Assembly: GCA_018240745.1 (NCBI GenBank) | Contig: JAFEFF010000222.1 | Coordinates: 46,908 to 110,907 of the forward strand | Source: Pseudomonadota bacterium | Lineage (GTDB): Bacteria; Pseudomonadota; Alphaproteobacteria; Reyranellales; Reyranellaceae | DNA length: 64,000 nucleotides | Reading direction: 5' to 3' | Shown: piece by piece, positions 17,528 through 25,733 of the stretch | Numbering within the stretch: position 1 is the first letter of the stretch | How the letters are laid out: each line of letters starts with the position of its first letter | Position numbers and translations under genes: made by a program | Notes under the pieces: generated by a model | What the model was told of the DNA's origin: nothing | The model's input: only the letters and a program-made list of their open reading frames with translations | Databases searched by the model: none

Positions 17528-18550
17528 ATGAAGAAGCTCGCCGCGGTCGCGTTCGGGGCGCTGGCCGCCGGCCTGCTGGCCCTGCCGGCGTTGGCTCAGG
17601 ACAAGACGGTCGACCTCAAGATCTCTATCTGGCTGCCGCCTGCCCATCCGCTGGTGCCGGCCACCAAGGCATGGGCCGACGACATCGCCAAGGCCTCGGG
17701 CGGCACCATCAAGAGCGCGATCTTCCCGTCCGAGCAGCTCGGCAAGGCATTCGACCATTACGACATGGCGCGCGATGGCATCGCCGACATCACCTACGTC
17801 AATCCGGGCTACCAGCCGGGCCGCTTCCCGGTGATCGCGGTCGGCCAGTTGCCCTTCACCTTCGCCGACGCCGACAAGGGCACCGCGGCGCTCGACCAGT
17901 GGTATCGCAGGCACGCCGCGCAGGAGATGAAGGACACGCATTTCTGCTTCGCCTTCATCCACGATCCGGGCGCCTATCATGGCCGCAAGAAAGTGGTGAT
18001 GCCCGAGGACATCAAGGGCATGAAGATCCGCCCGGCGCAGAGCACGATCGGCCAGATGGTGACCATGCTGGGCGGCACCAACGTGCAGGCCTCGGCGCCC
18101 GAGGCGCGCGACGTGCTCGAGCGCGGTGTGGCCGACGGCATCTTCTTTCCGTGGGGATCGATGTTCCTTTTCGGCCTCGACAAGGTGACCAAGTACTCGA
18201 TGGACGTGCCGCTGTACTCGACCGTGTTCACCTACTCGATGAACAAGGCGAAGTACGACGCCATGTCGCCGGCGCAGAAGAAGGTGATCGACGACCACTG
18301 CACCACCGAATGGGCGGTCAAGGTCTCCTCGCCGTGGAACAAGTTCGAGGCGGCCGGCCGCGCCAAGATGAAAGCGGCGTCGGGCCACGAGGTCTACGAG
18401 CTGACGCCCGACCAGCAGAAGGCCTGGAAGACCGCGACCGCGCCGTTGCAGAAGCAGTGGGCCGACGCCGTGACCAAGGGCGGCGGCAACGCCGACGCGC
18501 TCTACAAGGAGTTCCAGGACACGCTGGCCAGGAACGGAGCGGGTTTCTGA
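17528..18550 (+). CDS. dctP: TRAP transporter substrate-binding protein, DctP type (operon 2)
   Basis: 340 residues from ATG 17528, preceded by GGGAGGAACCTTC. A Sec signal peptide (KKLAAVAFGALAAGLLALPA, cleaved after LAQ) leads to a periplasmic receptor with the DctP fold: EQLGKAFDHYDMARDGIAD, MKIRPAQSTIGQM (ligand-binding Arg) and ARDVLERGVADGIFFPW. It differs clearly from the DctP of operon 1, which has a Tat signal, so the two systems probably carry different substrates. Confidence 0.93.
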   Translation: MKKLAAVAFGALAAGLLALPALAQDKTVDLKISIWLPPAHPLVPATKAWADDIAKASGGTIKSAIFPSEQLGKAFDHYDMARDGIADITYVNPGYQPGRFPVIAVGQLPFTFADADKGTAALDQWYRRHAAQEMKDTHFCFAFIHDPGAYHGRKKVVMPEDIKGMKIRPAQSTIGQMVTMLGGTNVQASAPEARDVLERGVADGIFFPWGSMFLFGLDKVTKYSMDVPLYSTVFTYSMNKAKYDAMSPAQKKVIDDHCTTEWAVKVSSPWNKFEAAGRAKMKAASGHEVYELTPDQQKAWKTATAPLQKQWADAVTKGGGNADALYKEFQDTLARNGAGF

Positions 18551-18561
18551 CGCGGAGCCTG

Positions 18562-19050
18562 ATGGACCGCATCATCGACACGATCGAGGCGATCGCCGCC
18601 GCGTTCGTGGGGCTGGTGGCGGCCGACATCTTCATCTCGGTGCTGCTGCGGCGGTTCTTCAGCCTGCAGATCCCGGACGCCTACGACTTCGGCAGCATGC
18701 TGCTGGGCATCCTGATCTTCTGGGGCATCGCCGCCACCTCCTATCGCGGCACCCATATCACGGTCGACCTGGTATGGGCCCAGGCGGGACCGCGCGGCAA
18801 ACGGGCGATCGACGTGTTCGCGACGCTGGTCCTGCTGTTCGTCGTGACCGTGCAGACCTACACGCTGTTCGACAAGGTCGCGACGACCTACAAGGACCAC
18901 GTGCTGACCTTCGATCTCGGCCTGCCGACCTGGCCGTTCTTCGCCGTCGCCTGGATCGGCGACATCTCGGCGGTGATGTTGATCGCCATCCGCACCTACC
19001 GCCTGATCTTCCATCCGGAAGACATCCACGATACCAAGTCCGTCACGTGA
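18562..19050 (+). CDS. dctQ: TRAP transporter small permease, DctQ type (operon 2)
   Basis: 162 residues from ATG 18562, 11 bases after DctP. Four membrane helices, with the typical LQIPDAYDFGSMLLGILIFW segment and YRGTHITVDLVWAQAGP loop. It forms the membrane complex with the DctM encoded 10 bases downstream. Confidence 0.9.
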   Translation: MDRIIDTIEAIAAAFVGLVAADIFISVLLRRFFSLQIPDAYDFGSMLLGILIFWGIAATSYRGTHITVDLVWAQAGPRGKRAIDVFATLVLLFVVTVQTYTLFDKVATTYKDHVLTFDLGLPTWPFFAVAWIGDISAVMLIAIRTYRLIFHPEDIHDTKSVT

Positions 19051-19060
19051 GCAGCGAAGC

Positions 19061-20359
19061 GTGAGCGCGGATACCGTCGCCATCGCGGGTTTCGTCAGCC
19101 TGTTCGCGCTGATGATGCTGCGCGTGCCGGTCGGCATGGCGATGGGCCTGGTCGGTGTCTCCGGTTACGCCTACCTGACGGGCGGCGCGCCGGCGCTGAA
19201 GCTGGTCGGCCAGACCTCGATGCGGACGGTGACCAGCTACCAGTTCGGCGTCATCCCGATGTTCCTGCTGATGGGCGCGTTCGTCTCGGCCTCGGGCGTG
19301 AGCCGCGAGCTGTTCCGCGCCGCCAACACCTTCGTCGGCCATCGCAAGGGCGGTCTGGGGCTCGCGACCATCGTCTCGTGCGGCGCGTTTGCCGCGATCT
19401 CAGGCTCCTCGGTCGCGACCGCGGCGACCTTCTCGACCGTCGCCTACCCCGAGATGCGCCGCTACGGCTATCCGCAGAGCTTCTCGACCGGGGTGATCGC
19501 GGCCGGCGGCACGCTGGGCGCGATGCTGCCGCCCTCGACGGTTCTCGCGGTCTACGGGCTGATCACCCAGCAGGACATCGGCAGGCTGTTCCAGGCCGGT
19601 ATCCTGCCCGGCCTGCTCGCCATGGCGATGTACATGGTCACCATCGCCATCATCTGCCGCGTGAAACCCGACCTGCTGCCGACAGTCCCGAAGACATCGT
19701 GGGCCGAGCGCCTGGCCGGCCTGAAGGATGTCTGGGCGCCGCTGCTCCTGTTCGTGCTGGTGATCGGCGGGCTCTACGGCGGTGTGTTCACGCCGACCGA
19801 AGCGGGCGGCGTCGGCGCCTCGGGTGCGTTCCTGCTGGGCGTGCTGCGCCGTCGGCTCGATCGCAACAAGATCCGCGCCTCGCTGCTGCAGGCCACGCGC
19901 ACGGCGGCGGCGGTGTTCACCGTGCTGATCGGCGCGCTGCTGTTCGGCTATTTCCTCACGATCACCCAGGTGCCGCAGAAGGTCACCGAGTTCCTCACCG
20001 GTCTCGGCATCGGCACCTACGGCGTGCTGGCGCTGATCATGCTGATGTACCTGGTGCTGGGCTGCCTGATGGACGCCATGGCGATGATCATCCTGACGGT
20101 GCCGATCATCTTCCCGCTGATCACACAGCTCGGCTTCGACCCGGTGTGGTTCGGCATCATCATCGTCATGACGGTCGAGCTCGGCCTGATCCATCCGCCG
20201 GTCGGCATGAACGTGTTCGTCATCAAGAGCGTGGTGCAGGACGTCACGTTTTCGTCGATTTTCAAGGGCGTATTGCCGTTCATCGCGACCGACATCCTGC
20301 GTCTGGTCATCCTCATCGCGTTTCCCGTCATAGCTCTCTGGCTGCCCAGCCATCTGTGA
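19061..20359 (+). CDS. dctM: TRAP transporter large permease, DctM type (operon 2)
   Basis: 432 residues from GTG 19061, about 12 membrane helices. Conserved segments: AAISGSSVATAATFSTVAYP, GGTLGAMLPPSTVLAVYGL, GLYGGVFTPTEAGG and GLIHPPVGMNVFVIKSV. It is the translocating subunit of the second P-Q-M TRAP system. Downstream, 36 bases separate it from an ABC exporter gene that looks functionally separate. Confidence 0.94.
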   Translation: MSADTVAIAGFVSLFALMMLRVPVGMAMGLVGVSGYAYLTGGAPALKLVGQTSMRTVTSYQFGVIPMFLLMGAFVSASGVSRELFRAANTFVGHRKGGLGLATIVSCGAFAAISGSSVATAATFSTVAYPEMRRYGYPQSFSTGVIAAGGTLGAMLPPSTVLAVYGLITQQDIGRLFQAGILPGLLAMAMYMVTIAIICRVKPDLLPTVPKTSWAERLAGLKDVWAPLLLFVLVIGGLYGGVFTPTEAGGVGASGAFLLGVLRRRLDRNKIRASLLQATRTAAAVFTVLIGALLFGYFLTITQVPQKVTEFLTGLGIGTYGVLALIMLMYLVLGCLMDAMAMIILTVPIIFPLITQLGFDPVWFGIIIVMTVELGLIHPPVGMNVFVIKSVVQDVTFSSIFKGVLPFIATDILRLVILIAFPVIALWLPSHL

Positions 20360-20395
20360 GGCTACTGTGCGGGCCCTGAAAGGAATTTCCCCCGC

Positions 20396-22114
20396 ATGAA
20401 AACGGTAGGCAGCTTCGTCGGCGACTGGTGGCGGCTCGTCATTCCCTACTTCAAGTCGGAGGACTGGCCGTTCGCGATCCCGCTGCTGATCGGCGCCATC
20501 GCCCTCACCTTCACCGGCGTCGGCCTGGAGGTGATGTTCAACGAGTGGAACCGCCGCTTCTACGACAGCATCCAGAACAAGAATGAAGCCGTCTTCTGGC
20601 GCGAGATCATCTTCTTCTCGATCCTCGCGGTCTTCTACATCCTGAACTTCGTGGCGCGCGCCGTGGTGAGTCCGTACCTCAGGCTGCGCTGGCGCCGCTG
20701 GCTCACCAACCACTACCTCTCCCACTGGCTGCACGGCCGCGGTTACTACCGCATCGAGCTGCAGCGCAGCGTCGACAACGCCGACCAGCGCATCGCCGAG
20801 GACCTCCGCCAGCTCGGCGAGTACACCATGACGCTGCTGCTGGGCTTCCTCGGTTCCGTCGCGACGCTGGTGTCCTTCATCTTCATCCTGTGGGAGCTGA
20901 GCGGCCCGCTGTCGCTCGACTTCATCAGCATCGATGCGACGATCCCCGGCTACATGGCCTGGGTGGCGCTGATCTATTCGTTCATCGGCACGTTCCTCGC
21001 CAACATCGTCGGCCGGCGGCTGATCAACCTCAATTTCATGCGCCAGCGCTACGAGGCGAACTTCCGGTTCTCCCTGGTCCGGGTGCGCGAGAATGCCGAG
21101 GGCATCGCGCTCTACAACGGCGAGCAGCGCGAGACCGACCAGCTCAACTTGCGCTTCGCCGACATCTTCAGGAACGGCTGGCAGGTGCTGTTCACCCAGG
21201 CGCAGCTCGCCTTCTACCAGTCGGGCTACGCGCAGCTCGCGATCATCTTTCCCTACGTCGTGACCGCGCCGCGCTTCTTCGCCGGCGTCATCACCTTCGG
21301 GGTGATGACCCAGACCGCCTCGGCGTTCGGCCAGGTCCAGTCGGCGCTGTCCTTCTTCATCGACAACTACACCTCGCTGGCCGAGCTGCGCGCGGTGATG
21401 GACCGTCTCAAGGGCCTGCAGCACGCGACCGATGACAAGCCCGAGGTCACGCTCGACGTCGTGCCGCAGGCGCGCGCCGATGTCCATGCCGAGGGCCTGA
21501 CGCTTGCGCTGCCGAACGGGCAGGCGCTGCTGAAGGATGCCGAGATCGACCTGCCCAAGGGCAAGGCGACACTGATTTCCGGCGTCAGCGGCTCGGGCAA
21601 GAGCACGCTGTTCCGCGCGCTGGCCGGCATCTGGCCGTTCGGCCGCGGCCACGTCAACATCCCGGCCGGTGCGCGCGTGCTGTTCCTGCCGCAGAAGCCC
21701 TACATCCCGATCGGCACGCTGCGCGATGCGCTGAAGTACCCCGACGAGAACTCGAAGGCGACCGACGCCGAGATCGTCGATGCGCTGAAGGCGGCGCGGC
21801 TCGGCCATCTCGTGCCGCGGCTCGACGAAGAGGCGCACTGGAGCAACATCCTGTCGGGCGGCGAGCAGCAGCGCGTTGCGGTGGCGCGAGCGATGGTGTT
21901 CAAGCCCGACTGGCTTTTCATGGACGAGGCCACCGCTTCGCTGGATGAAGCGTCGGAGGCGGCGGTCTACACCGCGCTCAAGCAGCGCCTGCCGAGCACC
22001 ACGATGATCTCGATCGGCCATCGCCCGACCCTGCGGCAGTGGCATGACCGGCGGCTCGACCTGCAGCGCCAGCCCGGCGAGACCGGCCGCCTGGTCGAGC
22101 TGCCGGCAACCTGA
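20396..22114 (+). CDS. ABC transporter, fused permease/ATPase, SbmA/YddA-like
   Basis: 572 residues. The N-terminal ~340 residues form a six-helix ABC_membrane_2 domain like SbmA/BacA, YddA and peroxisomal ABCD proteins (GLEVMFNEWNRRFYDSIQ, YLRLRWRRWLTNHYLSHWL, RSVDNADQRIAEDL). The C-terminal ATPase has Walker A GVSGSGKS at 396-403, signature LSGGEQQR at 486-493 and Walker B FMDEATASLDE with D510-E511. It works as a homodimer. Relatives import peptides or handle long-chain fatty acids; direction and cargo are not decided by sequence. A cupin gene follows after 17 bases. Confidence 0.92.
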   Translation: MKTVGSFVGDWWRLVIPYFKSEDWPFAIPLLIGAIALTFTGVGLEVMFNEWNRRFYDSIQNKNEAVFWREIIFFSILAVFYILNFVARAVVSPYLRLRWRRWLTNHYLSHWLHGRGYYRIELQRSVDNADQRIAEDLRQLGEYTMTLLLGFLGSVATLVSFIFILWELSGPLSLDFISIDATIPGYMAWVALIYSFIGTFLANIVGRRLINLNFMRQRYEANFRFSLVRVRENAEGIALYNGEQRETDQLNLRFADIFRNGWQVLFTQAQLAFYQSGYAQLAIIFPYVVTAPRFFAGVITFGVMTQTASAFGQVQSALSFFIDNYTSLAELRAVMDRLKGLQHATDDKPEVTLDVVPQARADVHAEGLTLALPNGQALLKDAEIDLPKGKATLISGVSGSGKSTLFRALAGIWPFGRGHVNIPAGARVLFLPQKPYIPIGTLRDALKYPDENSKATDAEIVDALKAARLGHLVPRLDEEAHWSNILSGGEQQRVAVARAMVFKPDWLFMDEATASLDEASEAAVYTALKQRLPSTTMISIGHRPTLRQWHDRRLDLQRQPGETGRLVELPAT

Positions 22115-22131
22115 ACCGAGAGGAGGACGCC

Positions 22132-22542
22132 ATGCATCACGCGCCGGAATTCAGGCATCCCGACGATATGGACTGGCAGATGGGCCGGTTCCGCAACGCC
22201 GCCAAGTTCCTGTTCCATCCGACGGCCGAGCGGCCGACCACGCCGAATGTGGGCTTCCTGCGCTATGAGCCGGGCGCGGGCTTCCCGCTGCATCGGCATG
22301 ATTTCGCGCAGATCTGGTACGTCATCGAAGGCGAGTTCCGGATGGGTGAGAAGAAGTACGGCCCGGGGACCATCGTCTACATGGAGGATCCGCACTTCGA
22401 GAACGAGATGAAGACGGAGACCGGCGGTACGGTGCTGTTCGTGCAGTATCCCGGCCCGACCACCGGCGCGCGCCCGATCTACGAGGGCCGCATGAACCTT
22501 GCGTCAGCCCCCGCGCCGGAGACGCTCGACCTCGACCATTGA
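22132..22542 (+). CDS. Cupin-domain protein
   Basis: 136 residues, one small beta-barrel cupin domain. RYEPGAGFPLHRHDFAQIWYV is cupin motif 1 with two metal-binding His and a third ligand expected near GEFRMG; KYGPGTIVYMEDPHFENEM covers motif 2. AGAGGAGG precedes ATG. It resembles ChrR- or quercetinase-like small cupins. Enzyme activity cannot be assigned. It may be cotranscribed with the ABC transporter. Confidence 0.85.
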   Translation: MHHAPEFRHPDDMDWQMGRFRNAAKFLFHPTAERPTTPNVGFLRYEPGAGFPLHRHDFAQIWYVIEGEFRMGEKKYGPGTIVYMEDPHFENEMKTETGGTVLFVQYPGPTTGARPIYEGRMNLASAPAPETLDLDH

Positions 22543-22550
22543 GGGCTCGA

Positions 22551-22775
22551 TCACCCGGAGAAGGCGACGTAGCCCAGGCTGACGGCCAGCATGATGGCGA
22601 TGCCGGTCAGGGCTACTATGGCGCTGCCGCCCCAGTGGCCGCCGCGGCGCAGCGTCAGCCAGAGGCCGCCCACGAAGCCTGCCAAGCCGCCAACGGGTGC
22701 CGCCTGAGCGCCCAGGCGCGGCTCGAGGTAGCCCACGCCCATTGCCAGGATGCAGGCGCCGGTGAAAGCGCCCAT
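22551..22775 (-). CDS. Small hypothetical membrane protein
   Basis: 74 residues from ATG 22775 with three hydrophobic stretches (GAFTGACILAMGVGY, VGGLAGFVGGLWLTL and GSAIVALTGIAIMLAVSLGY). The frame remains open and hydrophobic upstream (LIKLLLAFWGGL), so a non-standard start a little earlier is possible, though no ATG, GTG or TTG is present there. It lies 61 bases downstream of the korB-like gene on the same strand and ends 8 bases from the convergent cupin gene. I recognise no family. Confidence 0.55.
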   Translation of the reverse strand: MGAFTGACILAMGVGYLEPRLGAQAAPVGGLAGFVGGLWLTLRRGGHWGGSAIVALTGIAIMLAVSLGYVAFSG

Positions 22776-22836
22776 CAGCCCGCCCCAGAAGGCGAGCAGC
22801 AGCTTGATCAGCGAAGGCCGCGTTAGGGCAGGCCCC

Positions 22837-23892
22837 TTACCGCAAGCTGGCGTTGATGCGGTCCAGCGTCGCCGAGCCCGGGCAGAGATCGGCGGTGCCG
22901 AGCGTGTTGAGCGCCACGTCGACCGTGTTCAGGTTCTGATGCAGGTCCTTCGGCGTCGGGTCGAGATAGAGCAGGCCGGTCACGACCTCGCCCTCGGCCA
23001 GACCCTCCTGCACCCGCTTCATCGCCGCCACCTTGTCGGACGGATCGTACTCCTCGCCGAGCTTGCGCAGCCGCAGCAGCGAGCCGTCGTGCTGCTGCAC
23101 GGTGGTCGCGGTGCCGGGCTCGTACTGGGTGGTGATCTCCTCGCGGTCCTCGATGAAGTCGAGCCGGTTCACGGCCTCGTTGTGCTCGCGAACATACTCG
23201 TAGCTCTTGGTCGAGCCGGCATGGTTGTTGAAGGCGACGCACGGGCTGATGACGTCGAGGAACGCCGCGCCCTTGTGGCTCATCGCCGCCTTGATCAGCG
23301 GCACAAGCTGATGCTTGTCGCCCGAGAAGGACCGGCCGACGAAGGTCGCGCCCATCAGGATGGCGAGCGACACGAGGTCGATCGATTCGTCGGAATTGGC
23401 GGCGCCCTTCTTGCTGATCGAGCCCTTGTCGGCGGTCGCCGAGAACTGGCCCTTGGTCAGGCCGTATACGCCGTTGTTCATGACGATGTAGGTCATGTTC
23501 ACGCCGCGCCGCATGATGTGGGCGAACTGGCCGAGGCCGATCGAGGCGCTGTCGCCGTCGCCCGATACGCCCATGTACATCAGGTCCTTGTTGGCGAGGT
23601 TGGCGCCGGTCATCACCGACGGCATGCGGCCGTGCACGGTGTTGAAGCCGTGGCTGGCGCCGACGAAGTAGGTCGGCGCCTTGGACGAGCAGCCGATTCC
23701 GGAGAGCTTGGCCACCTGGTGCGGCAGGATGTCGAGCTCGTAGCAGGCCTGGATGATCGCGGCGCTGATCGAATCGTGGCCACAGCCGGCGCACAGAGTC
23801 GAGACAGCGCCCTCGTAGTCGCGGCGGGTGAAGCCGGCCTTGTTCCTGACCAGCGAGGGATGGTGGAGTTTCGGCTTGGCGATGTAGGTCAT
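22837..23892 (-). CDS. korB: 2-oxoacid:acceptor oxidoreductase, beta (TPP) subunit
   Basis: 351 residues. TLCAGCGHDSIS is the N-terminal motif of the beta subunit, and SGDGDSASIGLGQF followed by VMNNGVYGLTKGQ is the thiamine-pyrophosphate/Mg site. The size (~38 kDa) fits KorB-type subunits of 2-oxoglutarate:ferredoxin oxidoreductase. With the alpha subunit it decarboxylates a 2-oxoacid to the acyl-CoA and passes two electrons through Fe-S centres. It is the third gene of the operon; its ATG overlaps the alpha stop (ATGA). 2-oxoglutarate versus pyruvate as substrate cannot be settled by eye. Confidence 0.92.
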   Translation of the reverse strand: MTYIAKPKLHHPSLVRNKAGFTRRDYEGAVSTLCAGCGHDSISAAIIQACYELDILPHQVAKLSGIGCSSKAPTYFVGASHGFNTVHGRMPSVMTGANLANKDLMYMGVSGDGDSASIGLGQFAHIMRRGVNMTYIVMNNGVYGLTKGQFSATADKGSISKKGAANSDESIDLVSLAILMGATFVGRSFSGDKHQLVPLIKAAMSHKGAAFLDVISPCVAFNNHAGSTKSYEYVREHNEAVNRLDFIEDREEITTQYEPGTATTVQQHDGSLLRLRKLGEEYDPSDKVAAMKRVQEGLAEGEVVTGLLYLDPTPKDLHQNLNTVDVALNTLGTADLCPGSATLDRINASLR

Positions 23893-25733
23893 GACGCGGC
23901 CTTCTCGAACGGTACGACCTTCATCTGGTCGAGCTTCTTGGCGATATCGGAGGCGATGAAGCGGGCGGTGATCGGCGTGCCGTCGAAGTGCAGCACCGGC
24001 ACCAGCTTGCGGGCGTCGAGCGTGAAGTCGGCCATCAGCATGGTGCGCAGCTGGGCGTCGCGATTCTGCTCGACGATGAACACCTTGTCATGCTCGTGGA
24101 TGAAGTCCTCGACCGCCTTGGAGAAGGGGAAGGACCGCACTCTGAGCGCATTGACGTGGTTGCCGTCGGCCTCGAGGTGGTCGAGCGCCTCGGCCATCGC
24201 CGGGCTGGTCGAGCCGAAGTAGATCACGCCGTACCTGGTGGGCTTGGGCGAGGAGTAGCGCAGCGGCTGCGGCGCGATCTTCGACGCCGTGTGGAGCTTC
24301 TTCTGCAGCCGCTCCATGTTGCGCACGTACACCGCGCCCTCTTCGGAGTACTTGGCGTACTCGTCCTTGGTGGTGCCGCGGGTGAAGTAGCTGCCCTTGG
24401 TCGGGTGTGTGCCCGGATAGGTGCGAAACGGGATGCCGTCGCCGTCGACATCGAGGTAGCGGCCGAAAGTCTTGCCGGCCTCGAGCTCCTCGGCGGTCAT
24501 CACCTTGCCGCGGTCGAGCTGGCGGTTGTCGTCCCACTTGAAGGGCTCGCACAGGCGGTGGTTCATGCCGATGTCGAGGTCGGTCATGACGAATACCGGC
24601 GTCTGCAGCCGGTCGGCGAGATCGAGCGCCTCGGCCGTGAACTCGAAGCATTCGCGCGGATCCTCGGGGAACAGCAGCACGTGCTTGGTGTCGCCGTTGG
24701 AGGCGTAGGCGCAGGACAGCAGGTCGGACTGCTGCGTGCGGGTCGGCATGCCGGTCGACGGGCCGCCGCGCTGCACGTTGACGATCACCGCCGGCACTTC
24801 GGCGAACGAGGCGAGGCCGATGAACTCGGTCATCAGCGAGATGCCGGGGCCCGAGGTCGAGGTGAAGGCGCGCGCGCCGTTCCAGCCGGCGCCGATCACC
24901 ATGCCGATCGAGGCGAGCTCGTCCTCGGCCTGGATGATGGCGTACTTGGCCTTGCCGGTCTCCTTGTCGTGGCGCAGCCGCTTGCAGTGCGACTGGAACG
25001 CCTCGGCGAGCGAGGAGGACGGGGTGATCGGGTACCAGGCGCACACCGTGGCGCCGCCATAGACGGCGCCGAGCGCAGCCGCGTTGTTGCCCTCGACGAA
25101 GATGCGATTGCCGACGGTGTTGGCTCGCCGGACCTTGAGCTTCACGGCGGAGGCGTCGAGATGCTGGCTCGCCCAGTCGCGCCCGAGGTTCAGGGCCTTG
25201 ACGTTGGAGTCGAGGAGCTTTTCCTTGCCCTTGAACTGCTCGCCGAACAGTCGCTTGATCTCCTCGGGATCGATGCCGAGCAGGATCGACAGCGCGCCGA
25301 CGTAGATGATGTTCTTGAAGAGCTGGCGCTGGCGGGCGTCGGTGTAGGTGGCGTTGGTGATTGCGGTGAGCGGCACGCCGATGACGTTGATGTCATCGCG
25401 GAACATCGACGACGGCATCGGCTTGGTCGAATCGTAGAACAGGTAGCCGCCCGGCTCGATCTCCTTGACGTCCTGCGCCCAGGTCTGCGGGTTCATCGCC
25501 ACCATCATGTCGACGCCGCCACGCCGGCCGAGATAACCCTTCTCGGTGACGCGGACCTCGTACCACGTGGGCAGGCCCTGGATGTTCGACGGGAAGATGT
25601 TGCGCGGGCTGACGGGGACGCCCATGCGGAGGATCGACCGGGCGAACAGCTCGTTGGCGGAGGCGGATCCCGAACCGTTGACGTTCGCGAACTTGACGAC
25701 GAAGTCGTTGACGGCGGCTATTGCTGGCGGCAT
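23889..25733 (-). CDS. korA: 2-oxoacid:acceptor oxidoreductase, fused gamma-alpha subunit
   Basis: 614 residues from ATG 25733. The first ~190 residues are the gamma domain (NGSGSASANELFARSILRMG, RRGGVDMMVAMN). The rest is the alpha pyrimidine-binding domain, with EGNNAAALGAVYGGATVCAW, YPITPSSSLAEAF and TSGPGISLMTEF. A gamma-alpha fusion of this size is typical of KorA. Its start lies 16 bases inside the end of the preceding flavoprotein gene. Together with KorB it forms the catalytic heterodimer; electrons probably leave through the neighbouring FAD/Fe-S protein. The frame open upstream of 25733 is antisense noise. Confidence 0.92.
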   Translation of the reverse strand: MPPAIAAVNDFVVKFANVNGSGSASANELFARSILRMGVPVSPRNIFPSNIQGLPTWYEVRVTEKGYLGRRGGVDMMVAMNPQTWAQDVKEIEPGGYLFYDSTKPMPSSMFRDDINVIGVPLTAITNATYTDARQRQLFKNIIYVGALSILLGIDPEEIKRLFGEQFKGKEKLLDSNVKALNLGRDWASQHLDASAVKLKVRRANTVGNRIFVEGNNAAALGAVYGGATVCAWYPITPSSSLAEAFQSHCKRLRHDKETGKAKYAIIQAEDELASIGMVIGAGWNGARAFTSTSGPGISLMTEFIGLASFAEVPAVIVNVQRGGPSTGMPTRTQQSDLLSCAYASNGDTKHVLLFPEDPRECFEFTAEALDLADRLQTPVFVMTDLDIGMNHRLCEPFKWDDNRQLDRGKVMTAEELEAGKTFGRYLDVDGDGIPFRTYPGTHPTKGSYFTRGTTKDEYAKYSEEGAVYVRNMERLQKKLHTASKIAPQPLRYSSPKPTRYGVIYFGSTSPAMAEALDHLEADGNHVNALRVRSFPFSKAVEDFIHEHDKVFIVEQNRDAQLRTMLMADFTLDARKLVPVLHFDGTPITARFIASDIAKKLDQMKVVPFEKAAS

